Of a stretch of 64,000 nucleotides of DNA, positions 25,186 to 33,417 are shown one piece after another. The notes beneath the pieces were generated by a model, which was not told where the DNA came from, ran no database searches, and saw nothing but the letters and a program-made list of their open reading frames with translations. The DNA is from Polynucleobacter sp. AP-Titi-500A-B4 (lineage in GTDB: Bacteria > Pseudomonadota > Gammaproteobacteria > Burkholderiales > Burkholderiaceae). The stretch lies in contig NZ_CP061311.1 of assembly GCF_018688095.1 (NCBI RefSeq), forward strand, positions 990,861-1,054,860, in the 5' to 3' direction. Position numbers and translations under genes: made by a program. Numbering within the stretch: the first letter of the stretch is position 1; every line of letters begins with the position of its first letter.

Positions 25186-26034
25186 TTAGTAACGAATAAC
25201 CCTAATGACACCACTTCGAATGCTGGGCAGATTGGCTACTAGCACTGCGCCGGCCAAGGTAATCCACCAGGTAAGGTAGATCCACAACAAAGCGAGCGGG
25301 AGGATGGCGAAGGCGCCATAGACTGTCTTATAGAAGGCTGTATGGGTTAAGAAAATGGCAAACCCAAACTTCATGATTTCAAAACTGAAGGCAGCAAAGA
25401 AGGCTCCAAAGAAAGCATCTTTCCACAAAATCAATGAATACGGCAGAATCTTATAAACAACTGTGTAAACCAACACTGCAAGGAGTATTGGGGCGATGGT
25501 GGCGATCAGACTAAACCCTACAGATACAGCTTCAGTCCAACCTTCCGATGCACTAAAAAGTACGCCGCTTAAGTAGATTCCAAGACCCAATAATATTGGC
25601 CCCAAAATAGTTGCAGCAGTATAGATGGCAACCTTTTTATGCAGTGGTCGATTTTTTTGCACTTTAAAAATTTGATTGAAAGCGCCTTCGATCACTGAGA
25701 GAGTCATCAGCGCAGTAACAAATAAACCCGCTAAGCCCAAAAGTGTTAACCCTCTCGCTTGTGCAGAAAATTGATCCAGGTAGATAAATACTTGTTGATT
25801 AATGCCACCAGGCATATAGGTTTCCAAAAGCCAGGACTTAAAGGCATTTTTTACCTGAATGACACTGGGCAAATACCCGAATAGAATGGTGGCGATGGTT
25901 ACCATAGGAACCAGGGAGAGAATGGTTGTATAGGCCAAGCTCGCCGCAATTTGATTCAGTTTTTGGTCGCGATTACCCTCCCAGATCTCTTTAGCTAGAG
26001 AGAGCCATAATTGGGGGTTACGAATTAAGCGCAT
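25186..26034 (-). CDS. yihY: YihY/BrkB family inner-membrane protein
   Basis: A 282-aa membrane protein with six hydrophobic segments and the family motif SLAYTTILSLVPMVTIA near residues 32-48. It was once named RNase BN by mistake, and its actual role is unclear (BrkB is linked to serum resistance). Its ATG is only 19 bp from the divergent wrbA start and lacks a Shine-Dalgarno sequence. TATGAT lies 6 nt upstream. Confidence 0.92.
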   Translation of the reverse strand: MRLIRNPQLWLSLAKEIWEGNRDQKLNQIAASLAYTTILSLVPMVTIATILFGYLPSVIQVKNAFKSWLLETYMPGGINQQVFIYLDQFSAQARGLTLLGLAGLFVTALMTLSVIEGAFNQIFKVQKNRPLHKKVAIYTAATILGPILLGLGIYLSGVLFSASEGWTEAVSVGFSLIATIAPILLAVLVYTVVYKILPYSLILWKDAFFGAFFAAFSFEIMKFGFAIFLTHTAFYKTVYGAFAILPLALLWIYLTWWITLAGAVLVANLPSIRSGVIRVIRY

Positions 26035-26039
26035 CGCCG

Positions 26040-26046
26040 TATCATA
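26040..26046. promoter_or_regulatory. Shared overlapping -10 elements for yihY and wrbA
   Basis: The heptamer TATCATA reads TATCAT on the plus strand (8 nt before the wrbA ATG) and TATGAT on the minus strand (6 nt before the yihY ATG). The whole intergenic space is 19 bp. Confidence 0.55.
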
Positions 26047-26053
26047 AGAGAAT

Positions 26054-26656
26054 ATGAGCCAACACGATATTTTAGTTTTGTACTACTCCCGTTACGGGGC
26101 CACCAAAGATTTAGCACGCCTGATTGCCGAAGGCATAGAAAGTGTTCCTGGAGTTAATGCGCGCCTACGGACAGTTCCTCCGGTTTCTACCGTTTGTGAG
26201 TCCACCGAATCGACAGTTCCAAGTGAGGGAGCCCCTTATGTGGAATATTCCGATTTACAAGAATGCATCGGCTTAGCATTGGGATCCCCTACTCGTTTTG
26301 GAAACATGGCTGCCCCCATGAAATATTTTTGGGATGGTAGTTCATCGCAATGGTTGAGTGGCGCTCTGATCGGCAAACCTGCTTGTGTATTTACCAGCAC
26401 GGGGAGCATGCATGGCGGTCAAGAAAGCACCTTACTCACGATGATGATTCCTCTGCTTCATCACGGTATGATGATTGTCGGGTTACCTTATAGCGAACCT
26501 GACCTCATGTCTTCTGCAACTGGTGGTAGCCCATATGGCGTCACTCATTTAGCTCATGCAGATGGAAGAGCACCGATAAGCCCAGAAGAGCAACGCTTAG
26601 CAAAAGCGCAAGGCAAACGGCTGGCGCAAACCGCACTTAAGCTTATTAAGGCTTAA
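26054..26656 (+). CDS. wrbA: NAD(P)H:quinone oxidoreductase WrbA
   Basis: A flavodoxin-like FMN enzyme (200 aa) that performs two-electron reduction of quinones. The N-terminal FMN-binding motif is LVLYYSRYGATKDLA (residues 7-21). FGSPTRFGNMAAPMKYFWD-like and STGSMHGGQESTLLTMMIPLLHHGM segments match the WrbA family. It begins a plus-strand operon with the DUF2069 gene and the FAD oxidoreductase. Confidence 0.94.
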   Translation: MSQHDILVLYYSRYGATKDLARLIAEGIESVPGVNARLRTVPPVSTVCESTESTVPSEGAPYVEYSDLQECIGLALGSPTRFGNMAAPMKYFWDGSSSQWLSGALIGKPACVFTSTGSMHGGQESTLLTMMIPLLHHGMMIVGLPYSEPDLMSSATGGSPYGVTHLAHADGRAPISPEEQRLAKAQGKRLAQTALKLIKA

Positions 26657-26662
26657 TGCGAT

Positions 26663-27058
26663 ATGTTTAAAAAGCTTCTGGATAAAAATCCCTATCAGTT
26701 ATTAGCAACCGCTGCTTTTATTGATCTATTCATTTTGTGCATCGCATGGGAGTGGTTCATCTCCCCTTTGCGTCCTGGTGGTTCATGGCTCATCCTGAAA
26801 GGCATCCCTTTACTATTTGCCATTCCAGGCCTCTGGAAAGGCAAGGTCTATACGATGCAGTGGGCCTCGATGTTGATCTTGCTCTACATCACTGAAGGTT
26901 TAGTACGCATTCTAGAAACGGGTGCAAATTTTTGGATGGCTTTGCTAGAAACAACTCTTGCCACAATCGGCTTTGTTTGTCTTTTAATGTACCTAAAGCC
27001 CATTAAAAAGGAAGCAAAGAATCTGGCAAAGCAAAGGTTGCAAGCAGAACAAAAATGA
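26663..27058 (+). CDS. DUF2069 membrane protein
   Basis: A 131-aa protein with about four membrane segments, including WEWFISPLRPGGSWLILKGIPLLFAIPGLWKGK, the typical DUF2069 core. The role is unknown. It follows wrbA by 6 nt, and its stop overlaps the start of the FAD oxidoreductase (ATGA). In many betaproteobacteria DUF2069 genes sit behind wrbA, so a common function with quinone metabolism is possible but unproven. Confidence 0.88.
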   Translation: MFKKLLDKNPYQLLATAAFIDLFILCIAWEWFISPLRPGGSWLILKGIPLLFAIPGLWKGKVYTMQWASMLILLYITEGLVRILETGANFWMALLETTLATIGFVCLLMYLKPIKKEAKNLAKQRLQAEQK

Positions 27059-28470
27059 ACCGCTTTATCGATCAGCTGAAAGAAGTTCTGGAGCAAAAAT
27101 ATATCTTGATCGAAGATCAAGATAAGGCGCCCTACCTTACAGATTGGCGCAAACGCTACACTGGAAAAGCCCTGGCAGTACTTTTGCCAAGAACCTCTGA
27201 GGAAGTTGCCAAAATAGTAAAGCTATGCGTTGCCAATCAAATTGCCATCGTTCCTCAAGGTGGTCACACAGGGTTTTGTGGTGGCGCTACGCCTGATGAT
27301 AGTGGTGAGCAAATTGTGCTCAATCTTAAGCGTATGAATACCATTCGTGAAATTGATGTTGCCAATCAAACAATCACGTTAGAAGCGGGTTGTATATTGC
27401 AATCGATTCAAGAGAAATCAGCTGAACAAGATTTTTTATTTCCTTTGAGTTTGGGGGCGGAAGGCAGCTGCATGATTGGCGGTAATCTCGCTACCAATGC
27501 CGGCGGCACTAATGTGCTGCGCTATGGTAATACTCGCGATCTGTGTCTTGGCTTAGAGGTTGTCACTGCCAAGGGTGAGATCTGGAATGGCCTAAAAGGT
27601 TTGCGTAAAGACAATACTGGCTACGATCTGAGAGATCTATTTGTTGGTTCCGAAGGTACCTTGGGCATCATTACAGCGGCGGTCATGAAGTTATACCCAT
27701 TGCCGATCTCTCAATGGACTACCCTAGTTGCGACAGACAGCCTTGCGTCAACCATCACCTTGCTAAACCTATTTCAGAAGCGGGCCACCTCCCTGTTGAC
27801 AGGTTTTGAGATGATGACTCAAGAGTCGCTAGTCCTTAATGAAAAGCATTTTCCGCAAATGGCTAATCCTTTAAAAGGCAATCCACCCTTCACTGTCTTA
27901 ATTGAATTATCAGATCATGAAAGCGAGGCGCACGTTAGACAACTTCTAGAAACGATTTTGGAAGAGGCTTTTGAGGCAGGCTTGATTAAAGACGCTGTCA
28001 TTGCCAATAGTCTGGCTCAGGCGAATACCTTCTGGCATATGCGTGAGCACATCACCCTAGCCCAAGCACTAGAAGGCGCCAATCTCAAACATGACATCAC
28101 TATCCCCTTATCTGCCCTAGAAAGCTTTGTTGAGGAAACGGATTCCTTAGTGAGGTCCAAGTTCCCAGGAGTGCGAATTATCAATTTTGGACATCTAGGG
28201 GATGGCAATCTGCACTACAACATCGCCCCGCCTGTGGATGTTGATGCAAAGGTCTTCAATTTGGCTAATGAAAAGCCCATTTATGAGCTGGTATATGCCC
28301 AAGTTGAGCGCTGCCATGGCTCCATATCTGCCGAACATGGCATTGGAAAGCTCAAATTAGAGGATTTACGGGCTCATAAGGGTGAAGTTGCCCACGAGCT
28401 CATGAAAACCTTAAAAAGGGCTCTAGACCCCCAAAATATCCTCAATCCGCATAAAGTCGTCTCAATTTAA
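27055..28470 (+). CDS. FAD-linked 2-hydroxyacid dehydrogenase
   Basis: A 471-aa flavoprotein of the GlcD/D-2-hydroxyglutarate dehydrogenase group. The FAD_binding_4 (PCMH) domain spans about 35-215 with PQGGHTGFCGGATP. The FAD-oxidase C domain follows with the substrate/metal motif NFGHLGDGNLHYN (around 377-389) and SAEHGIGKLK. It oxidises a D-2-hydroxyacid such as D-lactate or D-2-hydroxyglutarate, passing electrons to flavoprotein or quinone acceptors. The exact substrate cannot be told. It is coupled by ATGA overlap to DUF2069. Confidence 0.9.
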   Translation: MNRFIDQLKEVLEQKYILIEDQDKAPYLTDWRKRYTGKALAVLLPRTSEEVAKIVKLCVANQIAIVPQGGHTGFCGGATPDDSGEQIVLNLKRMNTIREIDVANQTITLEAGCILQSIQEKSAEQDFLFPLSLGAEGSCMIGGNLATNAGGTNVLRYGNTRDLCLGLEVVTAKGEIWNGLKGLRKDNTGYDLRDLFVGSEGTLGIITAAVMKLYPLPISQWTTLVATDSLASTITLLNLFQKRATSLLTGFEMMTQESLVLNEKHFPQMANPLKGNPPFTVLIELSDHESEAHVRQLLETILEEAFEAGLIKDAVIANSLAQANTFWHMREHITLAQALEGANLKHDITIPLSALESFVEETDSLVRSKFPGVRIINFGHLGDGNLHYNIAPPVDVDAKVFNLANEKPIYELVYAQVERCHGSISAEHGIGKLKLEDLRAHKGEVAHELMKTLKRALDPQNILNPHKVVSI

Positions 28471-28558
28471 GAAATTTCTGAACTTTTTATAAATATTTTG
28501 TATTTCCTGTCATCTCGACCTCTTTCTGATGCGTTGTATGGCCATGGAGGTGACAAAT

Positions 28559-28744
28559 ATGTCAACAAGACTAAAACGCTGGGCCCGTGCAATTGAACAA
28601 ATCGACTTGTCCAAAAGGACACCTGAAGTGGCTATTGGCTACCTAGATAGCAAATACCGCGATATCGCTTGGCGTTACATCCGTATTCTGGGCTTTGAAC
28701 GCACCATCAGCTTCATGGCTAGCAATAACTTCCATCCAGAATAA
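28559..28744 (+). CDS. Small basic protein of 61 aa, unknown function
   Basis: I start at the ATG at 28559 (MSTRLKRWARAIEQ) because a perfect GGAGGTGA ribosome site ends 5 nt before it. The longer frame from 28529 would put that site inside the gene. The protein is mostly alpha-helical in appearance, slightly basic and free of cysteine, with YRDIAWRYIRILGFERTISFM as core. It has its own strong terminator 17 nt downstream, so it is a short monocistronic or terminal unit, likely well expressed. No family is recognised. Confidence 0.75.
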   Translation: MSTRLKRWARAIEQIDLSKRTPEVAIGYLDSKYRDIAWRYIRILGFERTISFMASNNFHPE

Positions 28745-28761
28745 GCAAACCGCTTTAAGAT

Positions 28762-28796
28762 AAAACCCTAAATAATTGATTTATTTAGGGTTTTTT
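28762..28796. terminator. Strong bidirectional terminator
   Basis: A perfect 14-bp inverted repeat (28762-28775 and 28781-28794, core ACCCTAAATAA) with loop TTGAT and a T-run through 28796. An A-run on the other side allows use by the convergent hydrolase gene too. Confidence 0.92.
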
Positions 28797-28822
28797 GCAT
28801 TTATAGGCCATATACCAGCACG

Positions 28823-29716
28823 CTAGACAAAGAATGCTCTGGCTTCATCGATAACAGTATCTGGCAGCTCTTCTGGGATGTAATGTCCGCAAGGCACCGA
28901 CTTGCCGGTGACCTCATTTGCCACCCTTTTCCAGTCTTCTAATGGTTTAAAGCATTTATGCACTAGGCCATGCTCCCCCCAAAGAACATGAAACGGCATT
29001 GATAATTTCTTCCCAGAGTCACGGTCTGCGCGATCATGAACTAAATCAATCGTGGCCGCAGCTCGGTAGTCTTCACACATGGCATGCATGCTCTGTGGAT
29101 TGCTAGCACCTGCTAGATATTCTGCCCAACGATCAGGACTAAAAATACCGGTACCCGCATGTCTACCCATATGATTTTTGAGCCAGTATTCAGGATTGGC
29201 GCCAATCATGGTTTCGGGTACAGGTTCAGGTTGAATTAAAAAGAACCAATGCCAGTAACCTTTAGCAAATTCCATGGTGGTATTTTCGTACATAGTCAGG
29301 GTTGGGGAAATATCCAAGACCATCAACTTCAGCACATTCTCTGGATGATCCATCGCCATGCGATGTGAAACTCGTCCACCTCGATCATGACCAAGTAAGA
29401 AAAATTGCTGGTGACCTAGGGACTTCATGAGGGCAACTTGGTCAGCTGCCATGGATCTCTTTGAGTAGCTTGAGTGATCTGTCTTCCCATGAGGCTTAGA
29501 AGAACCTCCATAACCTCGCAGATCGGAGCAAACCACGGTGTAGTGCTTAGCTAATACTGGAGCAACCTGATGCCAGATTGCCTTGGTTTGTGGAAAACCA
29601 TGCAAAAGCAATAAAGCTGGTCCAGAGCCGCCTACGAGGCAAGCAATCTCGATAGGACCATCTTCAGAGGGGACGGTTACGAGCTTTTGCTCAAATCCAG
29701 GGAAAGTCACACTCAT
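28823..29716 (-). CDS. Fluoroacetate-dehalogenase-like alpha/beta-hydrolase
   Basis: A 297-aa alpha/beta-hydrolase. The nucleophile is aspartate in GHDRGGR (Asp111), not serine, with Arg112 and Arg115 placed like the carboxylate-binding arginines of fluoroacetate dehalogenase. The acid Asp135 (VLDIS), the halide-pocket pair His156-Trp157 (YWHW), Tyr217 and the base His278 also line up. The oxyanion motif is LLHGFPQT. This set predicts haloacetate dehalogenase (EC 3.8.1.3-type) or a close haloalkanoate relative. Epoxide hydrolase is less likely because of the His-Trp pair. Confidence 0.82.
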   Translation of the reverse strand: MSVTFPGFEQKLVTVPSEDGPIEIACLVGGSGPALLLLHGFPQTKAIWHQVAPVLAKHYTVVCSDLRGYGGSSKPHGKTDHSSYSKRSMAADQVALMKSLGHQQFFLLGHDRGGRVSHRMAMDHPENVLKLMVLDISPTLTMYENTTMEFAKGYWHWFFLIQPEPVPETMIGANPEYWLKNHMGRHAGTGIFSPDRWAEYLAGASNPQSMHAMCEDYRAAATIDLVHDRADRDSGKKLSMPFHVLWGEHGLVHKCFKPLEDWKRVANEVTGKSVPCGHYIPEELPDTVIDEARAFFV

Positions 29717-29726
29717 TGATTGAGCC

Positions 29727-29984
29727 CTATCGATCTGCTACTGCTTGAATCTGAGCAACAGTCAAATATCCTTTATTGCCAGAGTCAAGATAGCTAAAGT
29801 GATCATAGATACGAGGCATACAACCCTTAGCTTCATCCTTTGTTAACTTGCCATCATGGTTGGTATCGCACTTAGCAAATCTTTGGGCAATTTCTTTATT
29901 GCGTGATGCATCATCCGCATAACTCAATACTGGCGACAGAGCCAGTCCTAAACAGAGGGCCGCTGCTGAAAGAACTTGCTTCAT
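29727..29984 (-). CDS. Secreted EF-hand protein
   Basis: An 85-aa protein with a signal peptide (cleavage near SYADD, residue 23). One canonical EF-hand loop runs from Asp40 to Glu51 (DTNHDGKLTKDE, ligands at 1, 3, 5, 7, 9 and 12) and a degenerate second loop starts at Asp67. It should bind calcium in the periplasm. It sits between the DUF3313 lipoprotein and the dehalogenase-like gene with 9-nt gaps, so all three may share a transcript. Confidence 0.85.
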   Translation of the reverse strand: MKQVLSAAALCLGLALSPVLSYADDASRNKEIAQRFAKCDTNHDGKLTKDEAKGCMPRIYDHFSYLDSGNKGYLTVAQIQAVADR

Positions 29985-29993
29985 GGTTGAGCC

Positions 29994-30677
29994 TTATTTA
30001 CCTGTTGGCGTTGGATTGGCTGAACTTTCCATCGCAACACGAACAATCTTTTTAGCCATCTCCACAAATGACTCTACCGAGCCAGAGCCTGTTCTGAAGG
30101 AGTTACCTTGAATAGTCACTAAGCCCTCGCCTAATAACTGCTTAGTCTGGCTATCGGTAATTTTGCTTTCGACTAGTAGTGCTGGCGTCTTAGAATTAAC
30201 ACCGCCGGCATAAGCCGCCGCATTCGCTGCTAAACCAATCGGCGTGAAATTCCAGGGCTGGAGACTATCAGCCGAACTTTCAGCACCAGTAATGCCAACG
30301 GTTATTCGAGCTACACCTGGTCCTGGAGCAGTCACTATACGAATGTCTCCACGAGAATTTACGGCAGCAACCATAGAGTCTTGTAAAGTAATTTGTGCTT
30401 GAGAAATAGACTCCGCACTAACATCCTTGGTAGCACTTTGATTCAAATAAATGGGATCCAAGATAACTGCAGTGTAGGCGGAAGGATTCACTCCAGATAC
30501 GCGATATCTCCAAATGCGCACATCGGATTGACTTGTTGCCACAGGAACGAGTACTGCATAGTTTGGCAAGAAACCAGACCTGGGCATTGGCTCAGAAGCC
30601 AGCTTTGGAGTGTTGCTACATGCAGCCAACACAATGGCAGCGGATACTATTGCAGCAAATACATTCAATTTACGCAT
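29994..30677 (-). CDS. DUF3313 lipoprotein
   Basis: A 227-aa lipoprotein (lipobox VLAAC, Cys20). The mature start PRSGFLPNYAVLVPV and the central YTAVILDPIYLN are characteristic of DUF3313, a periplasmic family of unknown role. A clear AAGGAAG ribosome site precedes the ATG. It lies 24 nt behind another small lipoprotein gene, forming a cluster of three envelope proteins with the EF-hand gene. Confidence 0.85.
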   Translation of the reverse strand: MRKLNVFAAIVSAAIVLAACSNTPKLASEPMPRSGFLPNYAVLVPVATSQSDVRIWRYRVSGVNPSAYTAVILDPIYLNQSATKDVSAESISQAQITLQDSMVAAVNSRGDIRIVTAPGPGVARITVGITGAESSADSLQPWNFTPIGLAANAAAYAGGVNSKTPALLVESKITDSQTKQLLGEGLVTIQGNSFRTGSGSVESFVEMAKKIVRVAMESSANPTPTGK

Positions 30678-30701
30678 GATGCTTCCTTTAAGTAATACAG
30701 A

Positions 30702-31106
30702 TTAGTCTGGTGATGGACACGGTAACATGCCACCGGTTTTTTTATGCAGCTGAGGTTTGCAATCTATTGATGACGTGCTGCCAGGAGATACTTTTGGTTC
30801 CGCAGTAGGCGCAGGCGCAGAGGAAGATGTTTTTAAGGAATCGTTAGAAACTGCCACAGCCGCAGCAGGTACTGCAGCATTAACTGACGATGCTGGTACT
30901 GGCTTAGCAGGTTCAAGGCCTACTGAGCGATAAAAAGATTTATCGGTACCTGGGCATGGCATGACTGCTCCAGTCTTTGGATTGATCACATCTTTACACT
31001 GTGGATTCGCCTCAAGCCGAGCCTCTAATTTAGCTACCGTGCAGGCTGAAAGTATCAAGCTACCAAGGATTAAAACAGTCAACAGCTTGGTATGAATAGG
31101 CGTCAT
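30702..31106 (-). CDS. Small lipoprotein with duplicated Cys-Pro-Cys-type motif
   Basis: A 134-aa lipoprotein (lipobox LILSAC, Cys22). Two copies of a ~19-residue motif flank an Ala/Pro/Ser-rich linker: CKDVINPKTGAVMPCPGTD near 37-55 and CKPQLHKKTGGMLPCPSPD at the very C-terminus. Each has C-x(13)-C and could form a disulfide loop or bind a ligand. No named family is recognised. It ends upstream of DUF3313 and starts 12 nt after the gltL stop. Confidence 0.72.
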   Translation of the reverse strand: MTPIHTKLLTVLILGSLILSACTVAKLEARLEANPQCKDVINPKTGAVMPCPGTDKSFYRSVGLEPAKPVPASSVNAAVPAAAVAVSNDSLKTSSSAPAPTAEPKVSPGSTSSIDCKPQLHKKTGGMLPCPSPD

Positions 31107-31118
31107 GTATGAATGCGT

Positions 31119-31853
31119 TTAGTGGGCCAAAATCTTGGAGAGGAAATCTTTTGCTCGAAGGGATCTTGCTTCGGGATTACCAAAGAATTCGTCTTTGCTG
31201 CAATCTTCCAGTATGCGACCCTGGTCCATAAAGATCACTCGATTACTCACCTTGCGAGCAAAGCCCATTTCATGAGTCACACAACACATGGTCATGCCTT
31301 CATTGGCCAGTTTAACCATGACATCTAAAACCTCACCCACCATTTCAGGGTCGAGTGCTGATGTAGGCTCATCAAAGAGCATGACGATCGGATCCATGCT
31401 TAATGCACGGGCAATCGCTACACGCTGCTGTTGGCCGCCAGATAATTGCCCTGGAAACTTATCCTTCTGAGCAATCAGGCCTACGCGCTCTAGGTATTTC
31501 AGCCCATGATTTTTAGCTTCTTCCGCTGAACGACCTAGCACCTTCATTTGCGCAAGCGTGAGATTCTCAGTAATACTTAGGTGCGGGAAAAGTTCAAAGT
31601 GCTGAAACACCATCCCTACTCTGGCTCGCAACTTCGGCAGATTGGTTTTTGAATCATGCAAGCTGATTCCATCGACAATGATTTCGCCTGCCTGAAATGG
31701 TTCCAATGCATTGATGGTTTTAATAAGTGTTGACTTGCCTGATCCAGATGGACCACAAATCACTACTACCTCACCCTTTTGAATGGAGGTTGTGCAATCA
31801 GTTAAGACCTGAAAGTCACCGTACCACTTCGAAACGTTTTGCAGTTCAATCAT
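31119..31853 (-). CDS. gltL: Glutamate/aspartate ABC transporter, ATP-binding subunit
   Basis: The ATPase (244 aa) of a polar amino-acid importer. Walker A is GPSGSGKSTLIK (residues 34-45), the signature is LSGGQQQRVAIAR (136-148), followed by Walker B MLFDEPTSALDPEMV. It is the last gene of gltI-gltJ-gltK-gltL on the minus strand. Confidence 0.94.
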   Translation of the reverse strand: MIELQNVSKWYGDFQVLTDCTTSIQKGEVVVICGPSGSGKSTLIKTINALEPFQAGEIIVDGISLHDSKTNLPKLRARVGMVFQHFELFPHLSITENLTLAQMKVLGRSAEEAKNHGLKYLERVGLIAQKDKFPGQLSGGQQQRVAIARALSMDPIVMLFDEPTSALDPEMVGEVLDVMVKLANEGMTMCCVTHEMGFARKVSNRVIFMDQGRILEDCSKDEFFGNPEARSLRAKDFLSKILAH

Positions 31854-31881
31854 GATGATCTAGAAATAGTATGTAAATGGT

Positions 31882-32550
31882 TTAGCGTATAATTGCGACT
31901 TTTGCTTGCACTCGTCTGACGATTTTCGAGAGTGAGAAGCAAATAACGAAATAGGTAAAGGCGGCCAAGATATAAGTCTCCATTGGGCGGCCATAGTTTT
32001 TGCCGGCAATTTCAAAGCCTTTCAGTAGGTCATAGGCGCCAATGGCGTATACCAAGGAAGTATCTTGAAACAAGATGATAGTTTGTGTCATAAAGACTGG
32101 AATCATGTTTCTAAAGGCTTGTGGCAGGACGATAAAACGCATGTTCTGGCCGTAAGTCATACCTAGTGCTTGGGCGGCATAACCCTGCCCTTTTGGTACA
32201 GACTGAATTCCAGCGCGCACAATTTCTGAGAAGAATGCACCTTCAAAAGCAATGAAGGTAATGGTGGCCGATAAATCTGCGCCTATGGGTCGACCAATTA
32301 ACATTGGGATCAACAAGAAGAACCATAAGATCACCATCACCAATGGAATCGACCTCATAGTGTTGACATAAATTGTTGCTGGATAGGCTAAGCTAGGCTT
32401 ACCAGATAAACGCATCAACGCCAAGAAGGTGCCAAAGACGATTCCACCAAGAGTAGCAATGACTGTCAGCTGAACGCTAAACAGCATACCCTTCATGATG
32501 TAGTTGGTGAAGAGTTCCCAGTTATAGAAACTGAGGTCTAGGCTCAGCAT
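31882..32550 (-). CDS. gltK: Glutamate/aspartate ABC transporter, permease GltK
   Basis: A 222-aa HisM-type permease with about five membrane segments. The EAA loop reads GIQSVPKGQGYAAQALGMTYGQNMRFIVLPQAFRNMIP in two halves around 124-160. It pairs with GltJ to form the channel. It lies 32 nt behind gltJ and 28 nt ahead of gltL. Confidence 0.93.
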   Translation of the reverse strand: MLSLDLSFYNWELFTNYIMKGMLFSVQLTVIATLGGIVFGTFLALMRLSGKPSLAYPATIYVNTMRSIPLVMVILWFFLLIPMLIGRPIGADLSATITFIAFEGAFFSEIVRAGIQSVPKGQGYAAQALGMTYGQNMRFIVLPQAFRNMIPVFMTQTIILFQDTSLVYAIGAYDLLKGFEIAGKNYGRPMETYILAAFTYFVICFSLSKIVRRVQAKVAIIR

Positions 32551-32582
32551 GATGTCACCATGAAATACATAATCTGTTTCAT

Positions 32583-33365
32583 TTAGTGAGCCGCCGCTTC
32601 AGTGTTAGAAACAATAAAGCCAGGGATGCGAGAGCGCTTCTCGATATGCGCCATCACACGGTTAACAGCAAATGCCGATAAGGCATAGAGCAGTGTGACA
32701 GCTAGGTAGATTTCAACGCCGCGCGATGTCTCTTCCTGTGCTTGCATTGCAAATAGAGTGAGCTCTGGAACGGATACCGCAAACGCTACCGATGAATTCT
32801 TAATGAGATTCATGCTCTCAGATGTGAGCGGTGGAATGACAATACGCAATGCCATTGGCAAGATGATGTAACGATAGCTTTGAAAGGTGGTTAAACCCAA
32901 TGCTGTTGCCGCAGCCTTCTGACCACTTGGTAATGATTGAATACCTGCCCTCACCTGTTCAGCGATACGCGCTGAGGTAAAGAAACCCAAAGCAATGCTG
33001 ACCAATAAATAGGATGGAAATGCTTTTAAAGGTGGAATCAAGGCAGGAATAACGTGATACCAAAGAAATACCTGAACCAAGATTGGGATATTTCGAAAGA
33101 GCTCTACCCACGCCGTAGATAGTCGTACCAAAAGACGGTTTAAGGCGGTCTCGGGCGGCAAGGTGCGTAAGGTTCCCATGACAGCACCAAGTGTCATGGC
33201 AATGACTAAACCCAAGCCTGCGACTGCAAGAGTCCAGCCCCAGGCCTTCATGAGCCAATCTAAATAACTGGGGTCAGCATTTTGACCAATACCTAATAAA
33301 GCGGAGAAGCAGTGGTCAACTACTTCTCCGTCTAAGGTACTTTTACAAAAGATTCCTAAATCCAT
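32583..33365 (-). CDS. gltJ: Glutamate/aspartate ABC transporter, permease GltJ
   Basis: A 260-aa HisM-type permease, longer than GltK through an extra N-terminal periplasmic part (residues 1-40, three cysteines), as in the gltJ family. The EAA loop GIQSLPSGQKAAATALGLTTFQSYR lies around 150-175. It is the second gene of the operon. Confidence 0.93.
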   Translation of the reverse strand: MDLGIFCKSTLDGEVVDHCFSALLGIGQNADPSYLDWLMKAWGWTLAVAGLGLVIAMTLGAVMGTLRTLPPETALNRLLVRLSTAWVELFRNIPILVQVFLWYHVIPALIPPLKAFPSYLLVSIALGFFTSARIAEQVRAGIQSLPSGQKAAATALGLTTFQSYRYIILPMALRIVIPPLTSESMNLIKNSSVAFAVSVPELTLFAMQAQEETSRGVEIYLAVTLLYALSAFAVNRVMAHIEKRSRIPGFIVSNTEAAAH

Positions 33366-33417
33366 AAAACTGATCGCATAGATTTTTACTTATTGAATAT
33401 TGAGTTTGCGATCTGAA

